Assembly (NCBI GenBank): GCA_023415545.1
Contig: JAEZKJ010000054.1
Coordinates: 1 to 14,269 of the forward strand
DNA from: Bacteroidota bacterium
GTDB lineage: Bacteria > Bacteroidota > Bacteroidia > Bacteroidales > Bacteroidaceae
Direction of reading: 5' to 3'
Length of the DNA stretch: 14,269 nt
The position numbers were made by a program, and so were the translations under genes. The notes beneath the pieces are model-generated. The model saw only the letters and a list, made by a program, of their open reading frames with translations, was not told where the DNA came from and made no database searches. Below are positions 5,845 through 13,316 of this stretch, piece by piece (position 1 is the first letter of the stretch; each line of letters begins with the position of its first letter).

Positions 5845-6915
5845 ATGAAAAACTTACTCAAAACCTCTATTTGTGCTATGGCTTTGCTTATGGGCACAGG
5901 AATTGTATCTGCAAAAGGAGAAAAAGGTCTAAAAGATGCTTACAAAAAGTATTTTAAAATTGGAGTAGCTGTAAATATGCGAAATGTTTCAAATCCGGAA
6001 CATATTGATCTTATTAAGAAAAACTTCAATAGTATCACAGCCGAGAATGATATGAAACCCCAATCTACTCAACCAAAAGAGGGTGAATATAATTGGACAA
6101 ATGCTGATAAAATCGCTGATTTTGCTCGCCAGAATGGAATTAAACTTCGTGGTCACTGTCTTATTTGGCATAATCAGATTGGTAGATGGATGTTTTATGA
6201 TGAGAATAAGAATCTTGTAACTAAAGAGGTTCTTTTCGAAAGGATGAAAAAACATATTCATACTGTAGTTAATCGTTATAAAGATGTAATTTATTGTTGG
6301 GATGTAGTAAACGAGGCTATGACTGATGATGATAAAGCTGAAAATCCATACCGTGAGTCACTTCTTTATAAAATTGCAGGCGATGAGTTTATTGCTAAAG
6401 CTTTTGAATATGCTCATGAGGCCGATCCTAAAGCAATTCTTTACTATAATGACTACAATGCTGCTAACCCTGGCAAATGTGATAGAATATACAACATGGT
6501 TAAAAAGATGCAAGATGCCGGTGTGCCTATCACAGGTATTGGCATGCAGGGACATTACAACATTTATGAGCCAAGTAATGAAAATATAGATGCTGCAATA
6601 AAGAAGTATGCTAAACTTGTTAAGTATGTTCAGTTCACTGAATTAGATATCCGTGTAAACAAAGAGATGGGTGGCCAACTTAATTTCAGCCGTGAAGGTG
6701 TTGAAGTTAGCGATTCAATTAAGGCTATGCATGAGAAAAAGTACACAGACTTATTCAAAATATTACGCGATAATAAAAAGGTGATCGATTGTGTTACTTT
6801 CTGGAATCTTAGCGATAGAGACTCATGGTTAGGTGCTCGTAACTATCCACTTCCTTTTGATGTTAACTACAAACCAAAGGATGTATATTATATGATTAGA
6901 GATTTCAAGAAATAA
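5845..6915 (+). CDS. Secreted GH10 endo-1,4-beta-xylanase
   Basis: This retaining glycoside hydrolase of family 10 cuts the beta-1,4-xylan backbone. Of 356 residues, 1-23 form a signal peptide ending VSA, without a lipobox Cys, so a periplasmic or secreted enzyme is expected. The catalytic (beta/alpha)8 domain fills the rest, with no carbohydrate-binding module. Key sites are AENDMK (66-71), GHCLIWHNQ (103-111), acid/base Glu157 in WDVVNEA, nucleophile Glu266 in FTELDIR, and FWNLSDRDSWL (319-329). An in-frame TTG at 5839 would add two residues, but the ATG at 5845 starts a textbook signal peptide and is preferred. No full consensus promoter was found upstream. The neighbouring esterases suggest joint action on substituted xylan. 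Confidence 0.96.
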   Translation: MKNLLKTSICAMALLMGTGIVSAKGEKGLKDAYKKYFKIGVAVNMRNVSNPEHIDLIKKNFNSITAENDMKPQSTQPKEGEYNWTNADKIADFARQNGIKLRGHCLIWHNQIGRWMFYDENKNLVTKEVLFERMKKHIHTVVNRYKDVIYCWDVVNEAMTDDDKAENPYRESLLYKIAGDEFIAKAFEYAHEADPKAILYYNDYNAANPGKCDRIYNMVKKMQDAGVPITGIGMQGHYNIYEPSNENIDAAIKKYAKLVKYVQFTELDIRVNKEMGGQLNFSREGVEVSDSIKAMHEKKYTDLFKILRDNKKVIDCVTFWNLSDRDSWLGARNYPLPFDVNYKPKDVYYMIRDFKK

Positions 6916-7070
6916 TATAAGTATTGATAAGTTAATAAATTATTTTTAGGCAATTTACATCATTTGGAAAAACAGGTATAGTTTATAACTAATCATTTAA
7001 TATTATAACCGAAGAAATAAGCTTAAGATTGATATTTTCAAAAAAGAGTGACTAAAAGCATCCTTTTAAA

Positions 7071-7122
7071 AACGAAAAATCCCCGTTAGAATATAATCTA
7101 ACGGGGATTTTTCGTTGTATAA
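7071..7122 (+). terminator. Strong hairpin terminator after the GH10 gene
   Basis: A perfect 20-bp stem (7071-7090 with 7097-7116) around a 6-nt loop has a GC-rich centre (CCCCGTTAGA). It is flanked by A/T runs on both sides, so it probably acts in both directions. Confidence 0.88.
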
Positions 7123-7198
7123 TTTTTTTGAGTATCCTAATTTATCCTTTCAAAAGTGTGCTTTTTGAATCTACTTTTAAAGTGATAAATAGTTTATA

Positions 7199-7234
7199 AA
7201 CTGTAATGGCTATTCATGAGTAGTCATTACAGTT
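7199..7234 (-). terminator. Hairpin terminator of the esterase unit
   Basis: A near-continuous 17-bp stem (7199-7215 with 7218-7234, including G-T pairs) begins 10 bp after the stop codon of the minus-strand esterase gene and is followed on that strand by an AT-rich stretch. Confidence 0.7.
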
Positions 7235-7243
7235 CTTATCTAA

Positions 7244-8482
7244 TTATTTGAAAACCAATTGTGCAAATTGGTAAAGACTACGTCTCCATGTATGCCATTC
7301 ATGTGCTGTAAGAGGTGAAACATAGAAATGAGCATTAATGCCCGAATTCTTCAACTCCTCAGTTACTGCTTTAGGATCTGCTCCACCACGTGGGTTTTCA
7401 AGTTCGCGACTACCATAGCTTATAAATACAAGCTTATTGTTCTCCTTGAATCCATCGGAACCATTCACATCCTCTACAGAGATAGGTCCTCCACTGAAAA
7501 CACCTACATACGAAAATGTTTTAGGATTAGTAAGTGTGATAGTTCTTGTTTGCATACCTCCCATAGATAGACCTGCCATAGCACGGTGTTGGCTATCAGC
7601 AATAGTACGATAATTTGAATCGACCATTGGAATTAAATCGTTGATAAGAATCTTTTCGAAACCATTAGCAAAACCACGGCCGAATCCACCAGGGCGTTGT
7701 CCGGGCGCTCCCTGTCCAGACATACCTTGTGGGCGTTGACCAGGTGCACCTTGTCCCGGCATACCTTGTGGGCGTGGTCCTTGTGGACGCATCTGATAAC
7801 TATTTCCTTTTCCAACATTCAGTCCGTTTTCAATTACCACAATAAATGGAACAGCTTTTCCCTCTGCAATAAGGTTATCCAATATTGCAGCAGTCTTTCC
7901 TTGATTAGGCCAGCCATACTCATTCTCGCCCATACCATGTTGAAGGTATAACACAGGATAACGTTTGTTCTGATCTTTGTCATAACCTGGAGGGGTATAT
8001 ATAAAGCAGTGACGAACAGCCTCTGTAGTATTTGAGTAGTAGTAAACCTCTCTCATCTCTCCATGCTCAACATTCTTTATTTGGAAGAAATCGCTATCGT
8101 CAGCAGGAATCTCTATTCCACTTCCCCAACGACTAGCTCCGTAGTAATAAAGACTGTTTGGATCGGGAACAGATGCTCCATCGATATTTAACTGATAGTA
8201 GTGAAAACCTTGGTCCTGTGGAGCTGATTCACCGGTCCACACTCCGTTTTCATCTTTTTTGAGTTCATACTTTACACCACCGATGTCAAGTTTTACACTT
8301 TTAGCGTCAGGAGCAAGGATTTGCTCACGTACGCAACCTTGCGAATTTACCATGGGGTATTGTTTACCCTCTTGGTTTGTTGTTGCAGGTTTGAAGTCCT
8401 CTGTAACTTGAGCAAACGAGCTCATAGAGAAAAAACTTGCAGCAAACAGTGTTAATAATGAACAGTAAGTCTGTCTTTTCAT
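7244..8482 (-). CDS. Secreted CE1-type (feruloyl/acetyl-xylan) esterase with Gly/Pro/Gln insert
   Basis: The 412-residue protein has a signal peptide (1-24, ending SFA). An N-terminal immunoglobulin-like E-set/CBM48-like domain (about 25-135) follows, then an alpha/beta-hydrolase domain of the esterase D/CE1 group. The nucleophile is Ser306 in GLSMGG and the His is His394 in TAHEW. The third member is probably Glu360 in YGSRE, where Asp is usual. Such enzymes release ferulate or acetate from xylan side groups. Residues 232-268 form a Gly/Pro/Gln-rich insert with a 13-residue repeat (GMPGQGAPGQRPQ, then GMSGQGAPGQRPG) that the neighbouring paralogue lacks. No consensus promoter was found in the 121 bp upstream, so it may be co-transcribed with the upstream esterase. 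The exact ester specificity cannot be read from sequence. Confidence 0.9.
   Translation of the reverse strand: MKRQTYCSLLTLFAASFFSMSSFAQVTEDFKPATTNQEGKQYPMVNSQGCVREQILAPDAKSVKLDIGGVKYELKKDENGVWTGESAPQDQGFHYYQLNIDGASVPDPNSLYYYGASRWGSGIEIPADDSDFFQIKNVEHGEMREVYYYSNTTEAVRHCFIYTPPGYDKDQNKRYPVLYLQHGMGENEYGWPNQGKTAAILDNLIAEGKAVPFIVVIENGLNVGKGNSYQMRPQGPRPQGMPGQGAPGQRPQGMSGQGAPGQRPGGFGRGFANGFEKILINDLIPMVDSNYRTIADSQHRAMAGLSMGGMQTRTITLTNPKTFSYVGVFSGGPISVEDVNGSDGFKENNKLVFISYGSRELENPRGGADPKAVTEELKNSGINAHFYVSPLTAHEWHTWRRSLYQFAQLVFK
7688..7765 (-). repeat. 39-bp in-frame tandem repeat inside the esterase gene
   Basis: Two 39-bp units encode a 13-residue Gly/Pro/Gln repeat (residues 240-252 and 253-265), with related sequence on both sides (232-239 and 266-268). 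This stretch is clearly more GC-rich than its surroundings, because Gly, Pro and Arg codons dominate. Confidence 0.85.
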
Positions 8483-8504
8483 AAAATTAGTTTTTGTATG
8501 TTAC

Positions 8505-8591
8505 AAAAGAGAGACTGATAAATAATGCAACATTTAAAAATATGATTATTATATTCTTAGTTGTTTAATTTTATTAATCAGTCTCTCTTTT
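8505..8591. repeat. 15-bp inverted repeat with 57-nt loop between the two esterase genes
   Basis: AAAAGAGAGACTGAT (8505-8519) is perfectly complementary to 8577-8591. The arms fill almost the whole intergenic space. It may be a weak terminator or mRNA-processing structure after the upstream esterase, or a pair of regulator sites; the large loop makes a classical terminator less likely. Confidence 0.7.
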
Positions 8592-8603
8592 AATCAATGA
8601 ATT

Positions 8604-9716
8604 TTATTTAAAAAGCATTGGAGCCATTTGATAAAGGCTGCGTCTCCAAGTTAAAAATTCGTGTGCAGTATCTGGTGAGATATATCCTACAACGTTGAAA
8701 CCGGCATTTTTCATATCTTCAGTAGCTTTTTTGATACCTTCAGGGTTCTCTTTGCTACCACAGCTCATGAATATTCCTTTAACTTGATTCTTATCTTTAA
8801 TGTCATTTGGTGAGTAAACGCCACCGCTTAACAAACCATAATAACCAAATGTTTCAGGACGTGAAAGAGTAATATTTTTTGTCTCCATACCACCCATAGA
8901 TAGACCTGCCATAGCACGGTGATCTTTATCTGCTATAGTGTTGAAGTTTGCGTCTATATAAGGTATAAGTTCGTCAACCAATACTGTTTCAAAATTTTTG
9001 AAGTTGAAGTTTCTAAATCCACTGCCGAATTTTATATCATTGGTCATGCCATATGTCATAACAATTATAAATGGTTTGATTTTTCCTTCTGCTATAAGGT
9101 TATCCATTATCAAGTTGGCATGTCCTTGTGAAGACCACGCTGTTTCATCCTCACCCCATCCATGTTGAAGATAAAGGACAGGATATTTTGTGTCACTCTT
9201 TCCATAGAAAGGAGGAGTGTAGACGAATGCACGACGTTCAGAGTTAGTAGAATTTGAGTGGAAAAGAACTTGTTGTACATTTCCATGAGGTACATTCTTT
9301 AGTGCATAGAAATCTTGATCTTTTGCAGGAATCTCAATACCACTTTCCCAACGAGTTGAGCCATAGTAATTATTTGCTCCCGGATCATTGAACACTCCAC
9401 CATCGATAGTAAGATGATAGTAGTGGAAACCTTCGTCCATAGGACCTTCAGTTGTACCGGTCCAAACTCCATCTTCACCTTTAACAAGTTTGGTACCACC
9501 TTTGCCACCAAGACCTAAACTAACAACAACTGACTCTGCTTGAGGAGCATTTACACGGAAACGTGCATAACCTTGTGAGTTAACCATAGGGTACTGCTGA
9601 CCAGGTTGATTTTTTGTTGAGGGTACAAAATCCTCATTAATTTGAGCAAATGCATTGATATTAAATAATGCAAATGTTGCTACTAATAGTAATGAACTGA
9701 TTGATGTTCTTTTCAT
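8604..9716 (-). CDS. Secreted CE1-type (feruloyl/acetyl-xylan) esterase, paralogue without insert
   Basis: The 370-residue protein is a tandem paralogue of the next gene downstream. It has a signal peptide (1-24, ending AFA), an E-set/CBM48-like N-domain (about 25-135) and an esterase D-type alpha/beta-hydrolase domain. Ser273 lies in GLSMGG and His352 in TAHEF. Glu323 in CGSKE is the likely acid, in the same place as Glu360 of the paralogue. Shared stretches include QYPMVNSQG, SGIEIPA, HRAMAGLSMGGM and TWRRSLYQ. It has its own full consensus promoter (9777-9808). It is expected in the periplasm or outside the cell, removing ester groups from xylan. The large divergence between the two copies suggests an old duplication, possibly with different ester preferences. 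Confidence 0.92.
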   Translation of the reverse strand: MKRTSISSLLLVATFALFNINAFAQINEDFVPSTKNQPGQQYPMVNSQGYARFRVNAPQAESVVVSLGLGGKGGTKLVKGEDGVWTGTTEGPMDEGFHYYHLTIDGGVFNDPGANNYYGSTRWESGIEIPAKDQDFYALKNVPHGNVQQVLFHSNSTNSERRAFVYTPPFYGKSDTKYPVLYLQHGWGEDETAWSSQGHANLIMDNLIAEGKIKPFIIVMTYGMTNDIKFGSGFRNFNFKNFETVLVDELIPYIDANFNTIADKDHRAMAGLSMGGMETKNITLSRPETFGYYGLLSGGVYSPNDIKDKNQVKGIFMSCGSKENPEGIKKATEDMKNAGFNVVGYISPDTAHEFLTWRRSLYQMAPMLFK

Positions 9717-9776
9717 AGTACTTTTTTTAAAAATGTATATTGTATTAATTCTAATTTAAGGTGTTTTTATGTATAA

Positions 9777-9808
9777 CAAAAGTACATTTAAAATGCATTA
9801 AAAACAAA
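9777..9808 (-). promoter_or_regulatory. Promoter of the esterase pair
   Basis: On the minus strand TTTG (9805-9808), a 20-bp spacer and TACTTTTG (9777-9784) match the Bacteroidota consensus in full. The 5' leader would be about 55 nt. Confidence 0.82.
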
Positions 9809-9930
9809 ATAATATTATAAAACTATTTGTAGATTTTACAATAAGTTAAAAACTTATTTATTGATTTATTTTCAAGAGTATAAGATGACAAAAAAAGAGT
9901 GATAGAAGAATAGTTTTATATAATAATGTA

Positions 9931-9938
9931 TAACTTTG
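9931..9938 (+). promoter_or_regulatory. Candidate -7 element of the carboxylesterase gene
   Basis: TAACTTTG matches TAnnTTTG, but no TTG-type -33 element lies 19-21 bp upstream. If used, transcription would start near 9942, after the in-frame ATG at 9926, which supports the ATG at 9965 as the real start. Confidence 0.5.
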
Positions 9939-9964
9939 TTTGGTTAATTAACAAACAAAAAACT

Positions 9965-11422
9965 ATGAAGACTTTACTATTACTATTGGCTGCCTTTCCA
10001 TTTATGGCATACGGCCAGCAAAGTCCTATTCTCGACATCGAGGGTGGGAAAGTTCAAGGAGTTAATGCAGAGAGAGAAGGTGTAACGGTTTATCGTGGCA
10101 TACCTTATGCAGCTGCTCCAATCAAAGATTTACGTTGGAAAGCTCCACAACCTGTAAAAGCATGGGATGGAGTTTATAAAGCTGATGAGTTTGGAAATCC
10201 ATCTTATCAGTCAGTACATTACCCTGGTGGATATACTACAGAGTGGGGATATGGTGAAGAATCTCCTTATAGTGAGGATTGCCTTTACCTTAATGTATGG
10301 ACAAAAGCTCCTGGCGATGTAAATAAAAAACTTCCTGTCGCTCTATGGATTCATGGAGGAGGTTATCGTGAAGGATGGGGCTCGGAACCAGAATTTGATG
10401 GACAAGAGTGGGCTAATAAAGATGTTGTCCTTGTATCAATTAATTATCGTCTTGGCGTTTTTGGATTCTTGACTCACCCTGAACTTATTCAAGAAAGTCC
10501 TAATAAAGTAGCTGGTAATTATGGTATTCTTGACCAAATAGAGTCATTGAAATGGATAAAAAAGAATATTGCAAAATTTGGTGGTGACCCAAATAATGTG
10601 ACAATTTTTGGACAGAGTGCCGGTGCAGGTAGTGTAAAAACTCTTTGCGAATCTCCACTAACAAAAGGTCTGTTCAATAAAGTTATCATAATGAGTGGAG
10701 GTGGTATAACTACTCCAAAAGCTGCTGCTGAAGCTGCTAAAAATGCTCCTGCTATGAATAACTCGATGATGCGTGCTTTTGCGCCTATCTCTCTTGAGGA
10801 GTCTGCAAATCAGACTAAGGAGATAATGGATTGGGCAGGATTGACAGATTTGAACAAGATGAGAGCTGCTTCAACAGAAACTCTTCATACTATAGGTAAT
10901 CTTTATAATTCGGTTACAAAGAATTATAAAAGAATTGCAGGTTCACCAATCATCGATAATTATGTATCTATGCAGAGTTTTGATCAAGCTGCTTTAGATA
11001 ACAAATTACCTAATGTTCCTTATATGATAGGGTACACTTTGAATGATATGGGTAACATGGCTCCTGGTATAGCAGATTTTTGTCTTAACAGAGCAGAACT
11101 TGGTGATAAAGTTTATGCATATGAATTCGCTCGTCCTTTACCAACAGATGGTAGAGATAATGTATTGAAAGGTGCTTTCCACTCTTCCGATTTATGGTAT
11201 GTATTCAAATCTTTGCAACATGGATGGAGACCTTGGACTAAAGGTGATTGGGATCTTTCGGAAGTGATGCTTACTGCATGGACTAATTTTGCTAAATATG
11301 GTGACCCAAATGGTCCTAAGGGTGGTAAATGGACTCCTTTTACTGAAAAGAATCCTAACTTTATGATCTTTAAGCTCGATGGTAATGATGTTGAATCATC
11401 GGAAATGGGAAAACCAATTTAA
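9965..11422 (+). CDS. Secreted type-B carboxylesterase
   Basis: The 485-residue alpha/beta-hydrolase belongs to the carboxylesterase type B family (PF00135 type). A signal peptide (1-18, ending AYG) is followed by the typical YRGIPYA (43-49), EDCLYLNVW (104-112), oxyanion-loop HGGGY (130-134), nucleophile elbow GQSAGA with Ser218, and His406. Asp361 in LNDMG is the likely acid, where Glu is more usual. An upstream in-frame ATG at 9926 would add 13 residues (MYNFVWLINKQKT), but these overlap the probable promoter and precede a clean signal peptide, so 9965 is chosen. It is divergent from the esterase pair. In this setting it may remove acyl groups from plant polysaccharides or their products, but the substrate cannot be deduced. 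Confidence 0.93.
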   Translation: MKTLLLLLAAFPFMAYGQQSPILDIEGGKVQGVNAEREGVTVYRGIPYAAAPIKDLRWKAPQPVKAWDGVYKADEFGNPSYQSVHYPGGYTTEWGYGEESPYSEDCLYLNVWTKAPGDVNKKLPVALWIHGGGYREGWGSEPEFDGQEWANKDVVLVSINYRLGVFGFLTHPELIQESPNKVAGNYGILDQIESLKWIKKNIAKFGGDPNNVTIFGQSAGAGSVKTLCESPLTKGLFNKVIIMSGGGITTPKAAAEAAKNAPAMNNSMMRAFAPISLEESANQTKEIMDWAGLTDLNKMRAASTETLHTIGNLYNSVTKNYKRIAGSPIIDNYVSMQSFDQAALDNKLPNVPYMIGYTLNDMGNMAPGIADFCLNRAELGDKVYAYEFARPLPTDGRDNVLKGAFHSSDLWYVFKSLQHGWRPWTKGDWDLSEVMLTAWTNFAKYGDPNGPKGGKWTPFTEKNPNFMIFKLDGNDVESSEMGKPI

Positions 11423-11496
11423 TGAAATATCATTTCAATAAAGTATATATGTATCATCCTGACATACCATTACAGGACAGAACAATATCTTAAAAT

Positions 11497-11531
11497 AAAA
11501 AGGAAGTTGACTACAAGTCAACTTCCTTTTT
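11497..11531. terminator. Bidirectional hairpin terminator
   Basis: A perfect 16-bp stem (11497-11512 with 11516-11531), a 3-nt loop and A/T runs on both ends. It lies between the convergent carboxylesterase and protease-TPR genes and can serve both. Confidence 0.88.
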
Positions 11532-11599
11532 GTATCTAAATCCATGTCAACAAATAAGTTGAATAGGATACTATCTCTTTGTTTATAATAAGCTTTCTC

Positions 11600-13300
11600 T
11601 TATTTCATCTTCTCCAAAAGATCGCTTGCTACCTTATCACCAAGTTCTTTAGCTTTAGTCAAATTGGCAATACCATCTTTTTTGTTTTTAAGTTGGATTT
11701 GACAATATCCAATCATTCTATATACAGAACTATCATTTGGATCTAAAGTTTTTGCTTTTTCCAATGCCACTATAGCATCATTAAATTGGGCTACACGCAT
11801 ATGTATAGAACCCTTTTCGGCCCATAGAGCAAAATTATTTGGCTCAAGTTCTATAGCTTTGTTAATGTCATCAATAGCTTGTTGGAACATTTTGGATTGA
11901 ACTTCAGCCTGTTCTCTTTGGTAGTAGAACTGGGCAGTTACATTACCTTTTACAATATCATAGAATGTATTATAGTCGGTTACAGCATCACGATACTTAT
12001 TCATTCTAGCCTTTAAGTCAGCACGTTCGTAAAAGTATGGAGCTGCTTCGGAAGTATAAGGTTTTGTAAATCGAACGCAAGCACTATCAAGCAGAGCTAA
12101 AGCTTCATTCATGTCGGCTCCTTCAGTTAACTGTTTAGCTTTTGAAGCCGAAAAGAAAGTAGCAGGAGCTGCTATAGGTGATTGATTAACTACTTGATAA
12201 TCGTTGAACGCATCAGCATATTTCTTCATTGCAAATAATATATCTCCTCTGAATTGTATATAAAGAGGATTTTGATTGGCTTTAATTGCACTGTTGATAA
12301 TCTCAAGAGCCTTTTCCAAAGTCCATTCAGGATTTTGTTTTTTATCACCTAGTGTTGTAACATATGAATAAATAAGCTTGCTGATATTGAATTCAGTTTC
12401 CACTTTATTTTTTGATACAGAGCTAGCTTTCTTCAAATCTTCAGCTGCAAGTTTCCAACTATTCTCATCGTTTAAGTCCATATAATATGTAGCTCTTCTA
12501 ATGTAGCCTTCTGTACTATTTGGGAATTTAGCAACGAAATCATTAAGCAACTCAAGACGTTTCTCTGAAGTTAAATTAGCTAACGACATCATCATGTATA
12601 CCAAAGCCTGATCTTCATTATCAGGAAGAGCCTTTTTAATGTTTATTCTCGATAGTTGAGAATCATTTGTAGAAAGAGCAGAAATATTCAATGCTTCTGC
12701 CAAACTAGCACCAATAGCATAAATCTCTTTTGCATCATCTGAAGCACTTCTTTGAATGAGTCCAATAACCTGGCCATTACCATTCATAACCGGACAGCTT
12801 ATTGATTTTGGTGTAGATTTTACATCTAGAGTATAGTAAAAACCTTTATCACCTATACTATCTACTTTTAAAACTTTACCAACTTCACTTTCAGCATATT
12901 TCTGAGTAGCATATGGAAGAAGATATATAGTTTCACCAACAGCAGGAGCATTTTTCGCTATTTCAAGAGGCTGTGTTTTTTTATCATGAGAAACTTTGAA
13001 CTTAATTATGTCGTACATTGAGTTTGCACCCATAATTGACTCAACAGGAATCTCTTTACCTTCAGCATTAACAATCACAGCTCGGTCGGCACCCTCGAAA
13101 AGAGAGTAGTCGGATACTACGATACCGTCTGAACTGATGAAAAATCCGTTTCCGCTATTTTTAATCTTATCTGATTTGTCGTATGTAATTACTGATACGA
13201 CAGATTTTTTTGCTTTATCGGTCCATTTAGGTGAACTCTGAGCATTTACAGAGCCAAAACAAACCAGAAAACCGATCATAGTAAATAGATGTTTTCTCAT
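11600..13300 (-). CDS. Secreted trypsin-fold + TPR protein, probably catalytically dead
   Basis: The 566-residue protein starts with a signal peptide (1-20, ending VNA). Residues about 26-205 resemble the HtrA/trypsin fold: NGFFISSDGIVVSDYSLFEGAD (51-72), YDIIKFKV (96-103), and CPVMNGNGQVIGL (169-181). By eye against the usual TNNHVVEG and GNSGGP, the catalytic His position is Ser66 and the Ser position is Ile167; only Asp97 remains. TPR-type helices fill the rest, clearest at about 465-560. A scaffold or peptide-binding role in the periplasm is more likely than proteolysis. An in-frame extension to 13366 would overlap rlmB and spoil the signal peptide, so 13300 is chosen. It starts 16 bp after the rlmB stop and is the last gene of the recN-rlmB operon. 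Confidence 0.85.
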   Translation of the reverse strand: MRKHLFTMIGFLVCFGSVNAQSSPKWTDKAKKSVVSVITYDKSDKIKNSGNGFFISSDGIVVSDYSLFEGADRAVIVNAEGKEIPVESIMGANSMYDIIKFKVSHDKKTQPLEIAKNAPAVGETIYLLPYATQKYAESEVGKVLKVDSIGDKGFYYTLDVKSTPKSISCPVMNGNGQVIGLIQRSASDDAKEIYAIGASLAEALNISALSTNDSQLSRINIKKALPDNEDQALVYMMMSLANLTSEKRLELLNDFVAKFPNSTEGYIRRATYYMDLNDENSWKLAAEDLKKASSVSKNKVETEFNISKLIYSYVTTLGDKKQNPEWTLEKALEIINSAIKANQNPLYIQFRGDILFAMKKYADAFNDYQVVNQSPIAAPATFFSASKAKQLTEGADMNEALALLDSACVRFTKPYTSEAAPYFYERADLKARMNKYRDAVTDYNTFYDIVKGNVTAQFYYQREQAEVQSKMFQQAIDDINKAIELEPNNFALWAEKGSIHMRVAQFNDAIVALEKAKTLDPNDSSVYRMIGYCQIQLKNKKDGIANLTKAKELGDKVASDLLEKMK

Positions 13301-13316
13301 GATATTAAGTGATAAA

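Larger units (their letters stand above)
6916..7243. other. Intergenic region between convergent GH10 and esterase genes
   Basis: No gene is visible. The stretch holds two strong hairpins (7071-7116 and 7199-7234), one for each converging unit. At 7039-7053 there is a CAAAAAAGAGTGACT motif that recurs in similar form upstream of two esterase genes (see findings). Confidence 0.6.

Noticed and set aside
9926..9964. Upstream ATG of the carboxylesterase
   Set aside because: It overlaps the probable -7 element and puts 13 residues in front of the signal peptide.
11532..11590. Nested GTATC/GATAC and TCAAC/GTTGA hairpin after the bidirectional terminator
   Set aside because: Short stems with unpaired bases between them; easily arises by chance in AT-rich DNA.
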